Assembly: GCA_013152205.1 (NCBI GenBank) | Contig: JAADGV010000124.1 | Coordinates: 1-52,375 of the forward strand | DNA: 52,375 nucleotides | Reading direction: 5' to 3' | DNA from: Planctomycetota bacterium | GTDB taxonomy: Bacteria > Planctomycetota > Planctomycetia > Pirellulales > Lacipirellulaceae | Part shown: in pieces, positions 45,130 through 52,375 of the stretch | Layout of the letters: every line of letters begins with the position of its first letter | How positions within the stretch are numbered: the first letter of the stretch is position 1 | Notes under the pieces: model-generated | Seen by the model: the letters and a program-made list of their open reading frames with translations, nothing else | What the model was told of the DNA's origin: nothing | The model's database searches: none | Position numbers and translations under genes: made by a program

Positions 45130-46389
45130 TCACAAAACGATCGATTCATGAAGCGGCGGCGGCGGCGGCGACATCTCGGCCAGCGTCTCAAGCAGCGAAC
45201 TCATGTCTTTGCCCACCACGTCGCCAACCAGGCAATCGATGATTGCCGCCTGTTGCTCAGGGTGTTTTTTGGCAAACTTGCCAAAGCTGAAGTCGGGATC
45301 GTAAAACGCTCGGATAAGTCGGTGGATCACCTCAACCCCTCGCCACAGTGGATCGACAAACGCGCCCAATCGTTCAGCCGACACGTCGTCGGCCTTGAGA
45401 GCGTCGTCGATACAGTCAGCAGCTAACTCGCCCGACGCCAACGCCAAAAACAGTCCCGACGAGTAGATCGGATCAAGAAACCCTGCCGCATCGCCGACCA
45501 TCACCCACCCATTGCCGACCACTTCTCGATTCAAGTACGCCAGCTTGCGGATACCACGCAGCTCGTCGATCTGCTCAGCACTACTAAGCCAATCGCGCAA
45601 CGGCTCACACAGTTTGACCTCACGGTCGAAGGCGGTCTCAAGCTGCGGTCCGTCTCGGAACAAATACTCCGGGTCCGCCACAATCCCGACGCTCACCTCG
45701 TCGTTGGGCAGCGGAATGTACCAGAACCATCCACCACAGGGGAGCATGAAGATGGTCGTTTCGCCAGCAGCGATGCCCTCGTTGCGGTGACCTCCTCGGT
45801 AGTAGGTCCAGATCGACGACTTATTTAGCCCCGGCACATCGATCTTCAGCCCAAGTTGCTTACCCAAAACCGTCGAGCGGCCCGATGCGTCGACCACCAC
45901 TCGGGCGGCAACGTCGTCTGTCCCTCCGTCGGAGTTTTCGAGGCGTACCCCTACGGCCCGATCACCCTCAAAAAGTACGTGACGAACACGGGTTTGCATC
46001 CGTACCTCGGCGCCAGCATCGCGAGCATTGTCGATGCAGATTTCGTCAAACTCCGACCGTTCGACTTGCCAAGTACGACTACGATCGCCCTCGATCGTTT
46101 CAGAGAAGTAAAACGGCGTGGCCTCAGAAGTCGTCGACTGCACAAAACAAACGCTATGTTTCACCGGAAAGTCCGACTCTCGCATCCGCGGCAGCAGGCC
46201 CAATCGATCGAACGTGCCGTGGGTATGCGGAATCAGCGACTCCCCAACGTGATACCGCGGAAACGCCGAGCTTTCGACCACCAGACACCGATGCCCCTTA
46301 GGCTCAAGCAATGCAGCCACCGCCGCACCTGCCGGCCCAGCACCAATTACCACCACATCATACGAAGAATGAGAATTATTCGAGATCAT
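45130..46389 (-). CDS. FAD-dependent oxidoreductase, halogenase/geranylgeranyl-reductase-like
   Basis: 419 residues. The dinucleotide motif VVVIGAGPAGAAVAALLE begins near residue 12. Motif GGWFWYIPLP fits W-x-W-x-I-P, found in flavin-dependent halogenases and relatives. GDAAGFLDPIYSSGL is the second FAD-binding motif of this superfamily. The start at 46389 has GGAGGA 8 bases upstream. The substrate and whether it halogenates are unknown. The C-terminus ends in a Pro-rich stretch SPPPPPLHE. Confidence 0.88.
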   Translation of the reverse strand: MISNNSHSSYDVVVIGAGPAGAAVAALLEPKGHRCLVVESSAFPRYHVGESLIPHTHGTFDRLGLLPRMRESDFPVKHSVCFVQSTTSEATPFYFSETIEGDRSRTWQVERSEFDEICIDNARDAGAEVRMQTRVRHVLFEGDRAVGVRLENSDGGTDDVAARVVVDASGRSTVLGKQLGLKIDVPGLNKSSIWTYYRGGHRNEGIAAGETTIFMLPCGGWFWYIPLPNDEVSVGIVADPEYLFRDGPQLETAFDREVKLCEPLRDWLSSAEQIDELRGIRKLAYLNREVVGNGWVMVGDAAGFLDPIYSSGLFLALASGELAADCIDDALKADDVSAERLGAFVDPLWRGVEVIHRLIRAFYDPDFSFGKFAKKHPEQQAAIIDCLVGDVVGKDMSSLLETLAEMSPPPPPLHESIVL

Positions 46390-46781
46390 TGTTCCGTCCT
46401 CCATCTTTCTCAATTGCGAAGTAACGGCGAGGTCACAATCCTCGCGTGCCATCAAAGCTCGCGGATGCCGACTTGTTTTATTGAGACTTGCATATTCCCA
46501 AAATTAAGCTTTGACAAGGCACTAGCCGCGGTTTTTTCAAACTCCGCCGAGGCTTCCGCCCACGGCTAAAACAGAACCCATGACTTTGCAATCCCCGACC
46601 CCCTATAACGCTAAACTAGACAAAGGCAGGCCAGTTTGCAACAGTAAGGGGTATTGGGCGTTCCCTGGCAGTTTGAATTGGGGCCTTGCGATGCGTGGCA
46701 TCGCGGCTGGGGCGTACCGTATGCCGCAAACCGAAGAAACAATACCGCCGTCACCATAAACATAAAGCAGGAGCAGTTTTG
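46390..46781. other. Intergenic region upstream of the Gfo/Idh gene
   Basis: About 390 bp between divergent genes with the truncated MITE-like copy (46524-46594) and no gene supported. Confidence 0.5.
46524..46594. repeat. Truncated copy of the MITE-like element
   Basis: Matches the right part of the 33727 element: AGCCGCGGTTTTTTCA, GGCTTCCGCC and the end TGACTTTGCAATCC. The left terminal arm is absent. Confidence 0.7.
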
Positions 46782-48161
46782 ATGAAGACACGAACTCAAT
46801 CGACTCGCCGCGATGTCTTGAAGGCTGGTGCCGCAGCCTTGCCTGTTCCCTATTTCGTCCCTGCCTATGCGTTCGGTGCGAACGATCGTGTCAATGTAGG
46901 CATCATCGGCCTGGGAGGTCGCGCTCGAACCATCGTCGATAGCTGCAAACGCATTTCTAACATGAAGGTAGTTGCCGTCTGCGACTGCTTCAAGCCAGAC
47001 ATGGACAAGTTTGTTAAACTCGTCGGCAAGGATCAAAACTGGGCGACCTACGAAGATTTTCGCGAGATGATTGACAACGAGAAGCTCGACGGCGTCATGG
47101 TCGAAACCACCACGCACGCACGCTCATGGATCGTGGTCAACGCACTTCAAGCCGGCATGGACACCTACATCGAAAAACCAATGTGCCTAACCATCCAAGA
47201 GGGGCGACACATGGTCAACGCCGCACGCAAGTACAACCGCGTGACCCAAGTCGGCACCCAACAACGCTCGATGCCCATCAACAATTGGGCCAGCGACCTC
47301 GTCAAGAATGGAGCCATCGGCAAAATCAAAACCGTGTTGGCACCAAACTTCGTCGGCCCACTCCGCTGGCCCGGAGGCGAAGCCGAAGAAATGCAGCCGG
47401 GAGGAAAACCCGGTTGGTGGGACGTCTGGACCAACCAGGCCCCAATGCGACCCCATCGCCGCGAACTACACCACGGCTGGGAAAAATGGTGGGCATACGA
47501 TGGCGGCGGTTTGTGTTATGGCGTGACCGGTTGGGGAACACACTCCTACGACCAGATCCAGCGTGCCTTGGGAACCGACGAAACCGGGCCTGTGGAAATG
47601 GTGCTTGAGGAAGCGGTTGAGGATCGCCCGTGCGGCAAATTCGAGACGGTAACCGAAGTCGACGATACCCGACTCGATTACCTGCTCCGGCTCGCCAAGC
47701 CAGTCGCCGGCCCCAGGGCCAAGGTCCGAATGTGGTACGCCGACGGAACCGAGCTTCGATTGCATCTCGACGGAGACTGGGGCCCCGGTTTGGGCGCCAT
47801 CTTTATCGGCGAAGACGGCAAGCTGGAAATCAATCGCAACAAGATCTCAGGCAACCCCAAAGAACTCCTCAGCGATCCCAGCAACCCCGGCCCAATCACC
47901 AAACCCGAGACGCAATACCACATCGAAAACTGGGTGCAGTGCATCAAAACCCGCGAGCGCTGCAACGCCGACATCGAATACGGTTTACGATCGACGACCC
48001 TGGGCTACTTGGTCAACATCGTCCGCGAAGTCGGACGAGTCGGCGAAAAGCTGCAATGGGATCCAGCGACCGAGCAGTTCACCAACTGCGACGAAGCCAA
48101 CCAATCGTCGTACATCACCCGCCCAAGACGCAAAGGCTACGAACTACCCAGCTTGGCCTAA
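46782..48161 (+). CDS. Gfo/Idh/MocA family oxidoreductase, TAT-exported
   Basis: 459 residues. A twin-arginine signal STRRDVLKAGAAALPVPYF leads to the NAD(P)-binding fold (VGIIGLGGRARTI near residue 43) and the EKP motif in YIEKPMCLTIQEG. The C-terminal domain carries GWGTHSYDQIQRALGTDE. Typical of many planctomycete sugar or inositol-type dehydrogenases acting outside the cytosol; the substrate cannot be read. The ATG at 46782 has AGGAG 8 bases upstream. Confidence 0.93.
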   Translation: MKTRTQSTRRDVLKAGAAALPVPYFVPAYAFGANDRVNVGIIGLGGRARTIVDSCKRISNMKVVAVCDCFKPDMDKFVKLVGKDQNWATYEDFREMIDNEKLDGVMVETTTHARSWIVVNALQAGMDTYIEKPMCLTIQEGRHMVNAARKYNRVTQVGTQQRSMPINNWASDLVKNGAIGKIKTVLAPNFVGPLRWPGGEAEEMQPGGKPGWWDVWTNQAPMRPHRRELHHGWEKWWAYDGGGLCYGVTGWGTHSYDQIQRALGTDETGPVEMVLEEAVEDRPCGKFETVTEVDDTRLDYLLRLAKPVAGPRAKVRMWYADGTELRLHLDGDWGPGLGAIFIGEDGKLEINRNKISGNPKELLSDPSNPGPITKPETQYHIENWVQCIKTRERCNADIEYGLRSTTLGYLVNIVREVGRVGEKLQWDPATEQFTNCDEANQSSYITRPRRKGYELPSLA

Positions 48162-48540
48162 GCCTCCTCATACGCGGGGGGCGTAGCACAAGAGGAAAAT
48201 CGCCATATGGCGCACCCGCTCAGCAGGTAGGGTGCGTGCAGCGAAGCGTAACGCACCATTCACACTTCCCTCCCTCTTCAATGACAAATGACAATTGAAA
48301 AATAACTATTGAAAAATCTCTCCCTCCCGGCCAAATTTCACAGTTGAAATTGTGCCACCACTTCTGAGACAATGTCTCGGCAGCCATCAGAGCACCAAAC
48401 CCCATAGCCCGGCCATCCTGGCCGGAAAAAAAGAACATACAACAGTTGTGCTTTCATTTCTATTTACCTACGCTGCACGAATGTGTCAGTTTGGCCATTG
48501 GCTCAAGCTGCGAGGCTCAATCTCCAGCAGCGTTTGCTGG
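48162..48540. other. Intergenic region with ATAGCC repeat
   Basis: About 380 bp after the Gfo/Idh gene with an ATAGCC hairpin (48403-48426) and no supported gene. Confidence 0.5.
48403..48426. repeat. ATAGCC hairpin repeat, copy 5 (CCGGCCA stem)
   Basis: CATAGC, then stem CCGGCCA-TCC-TGGCCGG, identical to copies 1 and 2, followed by an A-run. Confidence 0.9.
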
Positions 48541-48807
48541 CTAGCCGTCGGCTGCAATTGCGACCGGTTTTTCGGCGGTTGCCTTGATAGTGATCGTCAG
48601 GATGTGGGTGCCGGCGTTCTGTCTTTCGTCGGGTGTGGGTGGGGCGTTGGAAATGACTTCGAACTCGGCGTCGCTCGGCGCGAGGATCTCGGCCAGCAGG
48701 GTCTTGCTGTTTTGGGTTAGCGTTGCACGAGGACCGTTGATCGATATTTCGGCACCGGTCACGCATGCCCAGCGGATTTGGCCTTCGGCGCAGTCGACGC
48801 CGCTCAC
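48541..48807 (-). pseudogene. C-terminal fragment resembling a heparinase-type polysaccharide lyase
   Basis: A short 88-residue frame beginning with a GTG. The stretch RWACVTGAEISINGPRATLT, then LLAEILAPSDAEFEVISNAP and PTPDERQNAGTHILTITIK, resembles the C-terminal beta-sandwich of heparinase II/III-like lyases. No catalytic domain lies upstream, and an in-frame stop (TAG) interrupts a few codons before. I read it as a decayed remnant, but the family assignment rests on memory of the pattern. Confidence 0.4.
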
Positions 48808-49156
48808 ATTTTCCGAAGGATGTCTCTGTGTAGCATGAAACTAAACCTCCCTTATATTCTTTGATGTCTCGCAAAGCAAGGATTGGCGTAGGCCGACCGG
48901 AAACTCGCACTACGATCGCAGGAAGCCGATCCCAATCTCTCTGCGTGGCGGTCGGCAACTGTGATAACTCTTCTTGTAGTAGTTAGTTAGGTGGCTTGTC
49001 CGTCTTTCAGGCAAAGCGTGCGAATGCGATGAGCATCTACCCGATGCCATGGTGTCGGAACCACGGTGCTTGACATGTGAGTTCGATGGTAAGTACGATC
49101 AATATTACATAGATTATATCCTATTTAGATCGTTATTTTCCGAAGGGTTCAGTACC
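48808..49156. other. Intergenic region before the second Rrf2 gene
   Basis: About 350 bp with the likely promoter and an AT-rich dyad for the Rrf2 gene and no other gene. Confidence 0.5.
49070..49099 (+). promoter_or_regulatory. Probable promoter of the second Rrf2 gene
   Basis: TTGACA (49070-49075), 18 bp, TACGAT (49094-49099). The -10 overlaps the left half of an inverted repeat ACGATC (49095-49100) / GATCGT (49128-49133), which could be an operator for autoregulation. Confidence 0.5.
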
Positions 49157-49618
49157 ATGGCCGTTGGGCAGTTTTTTTCCCAGCGTTTCGGCTACGCAGT
49201 GCATGCCCTGGCCTACGTGGCCAGAAAGCCATCGGGTGAACTGGCGACTTTGCCAGAGTTAGCCGCTTGGATGCGCACGATTTGGCCAAACGTCTCAGAG
49301 TCGTATCTTTCGAACGTCGTTCAGCGCTTGGCCCGTGGTCGACTGTTGCGGAGCCATCGTGGCATCGCGGGTGGCTATTCTCTGGGTCGGGCAGCGGCAA
49401 AGATATCGCTCCGCGATCTGGTCGAATTACTAGAAGGCGTCGACAACAACCGCTGCGGTCTCTCGCTGGAAGATGTCTGCCCGGTGCAGGCGCGATGTAC
49501 CATTCAGCGAAAATTACGAAGCCTTGAAGAAGGGTATCTTCTGTCGCTTGAGCGCATGACGATCGAGGAACTATCAGAAGATATTGTGGTATCGATGCCG
49601 AAGAAGACCCGTACCTAA
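49157..49618 (+). CDS. Rrf2-family transcriptional regulator
   Basis: 153 residues. Winged helix RFGYAVHALAYVARKPSGEL and a second helix pair VSESYLSNVVQRLARGRLLR. The cluster-type cysteines occur as CGLSLEDVCPVQARC, similar to IscR/NsrR. ATG at 49157 is chosen because the preceding frame is non-conserved. No target gene lies directly beside it; its own AT-rich promoter suggests autoregulation. Confidence 0.88.
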   Translation: MAVGQFFSQRFGYAVHALAYVARKPSGELATLPELAAWMRTIWPNVSESYLSNVVQRLARGRLLRSHRGIAGGYSLGRAAAKISLRDLVELLEGVDNNRCGLSLEDVCPVQARCTIQRKLRSLEEGYLLSLERMTIEELSEDIVVSMPKKTRT

Positions 49619-49837
49619 CTGCGTGGTGATTTGCGGTAAGGACGCAACTGGTCGAGGAGAAGACGAACCATGCGTGAGTCCTTACTCGTCACAATCTACT
49701 TCGAACGACTACAGCGGCGGCCCTGCCACTAGCTGCTACAACTGAGGCTCTCGCTAATGAGCCAGTTGCAAGACGAAAGTAGAATATTCTGAAGACGAGA
49801 TTTTTCGCGTCTATTCGCGGGCTCCTTCTTTTTCTGC

Positions 49838-50068
49838 TTGAGTAAGTCAGCAAAGCTCTACACATCTTCGAACTCCCTCCAATCGCTCAAACGGCAAGAA
49901 ATAGTGCCGATTCTCATGGACGAAGGGGTGGTCTCGCCGGTCGAGTTGGCCGAATTCATCCGGCTTGATATGATAGACGACGTGGCGGAGATTCCTTGGG
50001 GAGTGGGCTTAGGGATCGAAGTCGACGAAGCCAAGGTTGTTGCTTTGATGCAACAGACAGGAAAGTAA
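49838..50068 (+). pseudogene. C-terminal remnant resembling an enolase-superfamily dehydratase
   Basis: A 76-residue frame (TTG start) or 50 residues from ATG 49916. The end IPWGVGLGIEVDEAKV resembles the C-terminal tail of mandelate racemase/muconate lactonising enzymes (pattern GPGLGIEVDE). The barrel and active site are missing, so it is probably a gene fragment; alternatively an unrelated small protein. It ends 2 bp before the PVC-type dehydrogenase. Confidence 0.35.
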
Positions 50069-50070
50069 AC

Positions 50071-52375
50071 ATGATACGTGGAAAGAATATGTTCGTAGTA
50101 CGCCAGCCATCTCGCAAGGGATCGCCGATCTGGAAAACACCGTTGTCCGCACTGTGCTGGGGGATGCTTTTCTGTGCCCTGCCGCACGCCTTGGCAGACG
50201 GGCCCGACGATTCGATCGCCTCGGCTGAATTTGCCTTGCCAGACCACTTGGAAGCAACGGTATGGGCAAAAGCGCCCATGTTTTTCAACCCAACGAACAT
50301 CGACGTTGATGAGCGAGGGCGAGTGTGGGTCGCCGAAGCAGTCAACTATCGCAACTTCAAAGAAGGTACTGACGGCCGATTGAAGCATGAGCGAGGGGAT
50401 CGCATCATTATCCTTGAAGACACAGACAACGACGGCAAGGCTGATAAATCCACCGTGTTTGTCCAAGACAAAGATCTGGTCGCGCCTCTGGGCATCGCCG
50501 TGTTCGACAACCGGGTGATCGTTTCTTGTTCACCATCGGTGATCATGTACACCGATACCAATCGTGATGGAAAATTTGACGCCAGCGTCGACAAGAAAGA
50601 AGTTTTCCTTACCGGATTCGGCGGCGTCGACCACGATCACGGACTGCATTCGTTGGTGGCTGGTCCCGACGGACGCTGGTACTTCAACGCGGGCAACGCG
50701 GGGCCGCACACGGTCACAGACAAGGCGGGTTGGACGTTGCGTGCCGGCGGTTGGTACACGGGCGGCACGCCCTATAATACCGAGAACACCCCCGGTCTCA
50801 AGAGCGACGACGGACGAGTCTACGTCGGCGGGTTAGCCATGGCAATCAATCCCGATGGCAGCGGCTTGTCGGTTTACGCCCACAATTTCCGCAACAACTA
50901 TGAAGTCTGCCTCGACTCGCTTGGCAACATGTTTCAGAACGACAACGACGACCAAGTTGTCACCTGTCGTACGACCTGGCTGATGCAGTACGCCAACGCT
51001 GGGTTCTCATCGGCTGATGGCCAGCGGAGTTGGCAGGCGGACAGGCGGCCTGGCCAGTCGACCCCAACAGCCCACTGGCATCAGGACGATCCGGGAGTTC
51101 TTCCGTTCGGAGATCTCTACGGCGCTGGTTCGCCCACCGGCATGGTGGTTTACGAAGGTGATGCGCTCGGCGAAGACCTTCGTGGCATGTTGCTGAGTTG
51201 CGAAGCGGGCCGCAACGTGGTGTTTGGTTACCATACTCAGCCGCTTGGCGCAGGGTTCGATCTACGTCGGTTCTCGTTTTTCAGTTCGGGGCTGGCCGAC
51301 GATCCAAACTACAAATGGAACGCGACCGAGGAGGATCGTCGCAAATGGTTTCGCCCATCCGATGTAGCTGTTGGCACAGACGGTGCGGTTTACGTCGCTG
51401 ACTGGTTTGATCCAATCGTTGGCGGCCACGCCATGAACGATCGGGTGGGCTCTGGGGCGATCTATCGAATCACACCGAAGGGCAAGACGTTGGCAGTACC
51501 AAAGATCGACCTAAACACGATCGATGGGCAGATTGCCGCGCTAGCAAGCCCCGCTCCAAACGTGCGGTTCCTGGGGTTTGAGAAACTACGTGGGAGGGGC
51601 AAAGAGGCGCTACCTGCGGTTACGGCGCTGCGCAAAGACAGCAACCCCTACGTCCGCGCCCGTGCGGTATGGCTCATGGCGCAACTCGGTGAGGTCGGCC
51701 ACAGCGAAGTAGTCAAGTTGCTCAGCGACGACGACCCGAGTACCCGCATCGTGGCGTTTCGCGCGCTGCGTCGGGCCAGTTCGGCTGTCCTCGCCTACGC
51801 CAGACAACTCGCCGCTGACCCATCCCCAGCCGTGCGCCGTGAGGTGGCGTTGGCGATGCGCGATGTGCCGCTCGACGAGTGCCAAGACATCCTTCTCCGG
51901 ATTGCCGAAGGTTTCGATGGCGAGGACCGTTGGTATCTCGAAGCGTTTGGCACGGGATGCGACGGAAAAGAGGAAGCATTGTACACCGTGTTGCAGAAGA
52001 AGCTCGGGGCGGCACCCACGCAATGGGACGAACGGTTTGCAGGGCTGGTCTGGCGTCTGCACCCGGTGGGTGCTATCGAGCCGCTGGCAGCACGTGCCCT
52101 GTCTGGCGACTTGACTAAGCAGCAACGAAAACAAGCGATCGATGCGTTGGCGTTCATCAATAACTCTGCTGCTGTTGAGGCGATGATCGAGATCGCATCG
52201 CTAGGCCCCAACGATTTGCGTACCGACGCAGACTGGTGGATAAATTTCCGAACCAACAATCAGTGGAAGGACTACCCTGCGGCTCAGCAATACGTTCGCG
52301 AACCTGTCGCACCAACCGAAGTTGCCGGCGTCCGGTTGCCTCAAAGCCCCGCTTACACAAGTGAGGTGATTAACC
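50071..52375 (+). CDS. PVC-type membrane-bound dehydrogenase, 3' end outside the window
   Basis: A start ATG at 50071 opens a frame that stays open to the window edge (768 residues). An N-terminal signal (WKTPLSALCWGMLFCALPHA) precedes a beta-propeller-like domain, with NIDVDERGRVWVAEAVNYR, FGGVDHDHGLHSLVAGPDG and DPIVGGHAMND near residue 447, as in planctomycete dehydrogenases that later carry a CxxCH heme domain. HEAT-like repeats follow from about 480 (NPYVRARAVWLMAQLG, DPSTRIVAFRALRRA). The heme part would lie downstream. Likely role: oxidation of a carbohydrate-like substrate in the periplasm. Confidence 0.88.
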   Translation, partial: MIRGKNMFVVRQPSRKGSPIWKTPLSALCWGMLFCALPHALADGPDDSIASAEFALPDHLEATVWAKAPMFFNPTNIDVDERGRVWVAEAVNYRNFKEGTDGRLKHERGDRIIILEDTDNDGKADKSTVFVQDKDLVAPLGIAVFDNRVIVSCSPSVIMYTDTNRDGKFDASVDKKEVFLTGFGGVDHDHGLHSLVAGPDGRWYFNAGNAGPHTVTDKAGWTLRAGGWYTGGTPYNTENTPGLKSDDGRVYVGGLAMAINPDGSGLSVYAHNFRNNYEVCLDSLGNMFQNDNDDQVVTCRTTWLMQYANAGFSSADGQRSWQADRRPGQSTPTAHWHQDDPGVLPFGDLYGAGSPTGMVVYEGDALGEDLRGMLLSCEAGRNVVFGYHTQPLGAGFDLRRFSFFSSGLADDPNYKWNATEEDRRKWFRPSDVAVGTDGAVYVADWFDPIVGGHAMNDRVGSGAIYRITPKGKTLAVPKIDLNTIDGQIAALASPAPNVRFLGFEKLRGRGKEALPAVTALRKDSNPYVRARAVWLMAQLGEVGHSEVVKLLSDDDPSTRIVAFRALRRASSAVLAYARQLAADPSPAVRREVALAMRDVPLDECQDILLRIAEGFDGEDRWYLEAFGTGCDGKEEALYTVLQKKLGAAPTQWDERFAGLVWRLHPVGAIEPLAARALSGDLTKQQRKQAIDALAFINNSAAVEAMIEIASLGPNDLRTDADWWINFRTNNQWKDYPAAQQYVREPVAPTEVAGVRLPQSPAYTSEVIN

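Noticed and set aside
48503..48958. 151-residue frame overlapping the lyase remnant
   Set aside because: Arg-rich shadow of the other frame; only the 88-residue frame looks protein-like.
51418..51434. TTGGCGGCCACGCCAT, resembling the GTTAGC repeat core
   Set aside because: It encodes the conserved VGGHAM motif of the dehydrogenase, so similarity is coincidental.

Overview
The window looks like a piece of a planctomycete chromosome, most likely order Pirellulales. This is inferred from gene content, not from a marker gene. The clues are a PVC-type membrane-bound dehydrogenase with HEAT repeats at the right edge, two PEP-CTERM proteins, a TAT-exported Gfo/Idh oxidoreductase, a DNA topoisomerase I with a long AAKKKS-type lysine tail, a beta-RFAP synthase/DUF447 pair typical of bacteria with tetrahydromethanopterin C1 metabolism, and small lipoprotein and zinc-ribbon genes of planctomycete type. 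No rRNA, tRNA, CRISPR array, integrase or transposase was found.

Layout. 1-2.9 kb: 3' part of topA, then a START-like (SRPBCC) gene. 2.9-16 kb: a long minus-strand run. Read in the direction of transcription it is a LON-domain protein, folE, a membrane protein, a zinc-ribbon membrane protein, a GlcD/GlcF-like flavin/iron-sulfur fusion, moaD, moaE, moaA, a class V aminotransferase/cysteine desulfurase, a YkgJ-type cysteine-cluster protein, HU, a small lipoprotein, pyrD, trpS and acpS. Several junctions in the moa section are 4-bp ATGA overlaps. 16-22.7 kb: nth and dcd (+), an AAA ATPase (-), then HDOD, purU and a cyclophilin-like PEP-CTERM protein (+). 23-27.4 kb: one 1410-residue exported protein with a putative N-terminal beta-barrel followed by a beta-helix passenger, resembling inverse-autotransporter order. 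27.5-38 kb: a DksA-like zinc finger protein, rlmKL, a PEP-CTERM protein, a serine hydrolase, rnc (-), mgtE, a small conserved protein (-), pdxJ and dapA. 38-43.7 kb: a pabA-DUF447-beta-RFAP synthase operon (-), a B12/radical SAM protein (-) and an Rrf2-hemerythrin pair (-). 44-52.4 kb: an alpha/beta hydrolase, a halogenase-like flavoprotein (-), Gfo/Idh, two probable gene remnants, a second Rrf2 regulator and the partial PVC-type dehydrogenase.

How the genes work together. Most are housekeeping: DNA topology and repair, nucleotide, lysine, PLP and pterin metabolism, and rRNA maturation. Three groups form functional units: the moaD-moaE-moaA-desulfurase cluster (molybdopterin synthesis with a candidate sulfur source), the pabA-DUF447-beta-RFAPS operon (supply and use of p-aminobenzoate for methanopterin), and Rrf2-hemerythrin (likely NO, O2 or iron-sulfur stress).

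The most distinctive non-coding feature is a set of dispersed intergenic hairpin repeats. One family has the form GTTAGC-stem-loop(GCCA)-stem, and its stems change in a compensated way between copies. Another has the form ATAGCC-stem-TCY-stem, with two unrelated but self-complementary stems. There are also a longer MITE-like inverted-repeat element and several single hairpins. These repeats fill many of the gaps and in one case supply a gene's stop codon.
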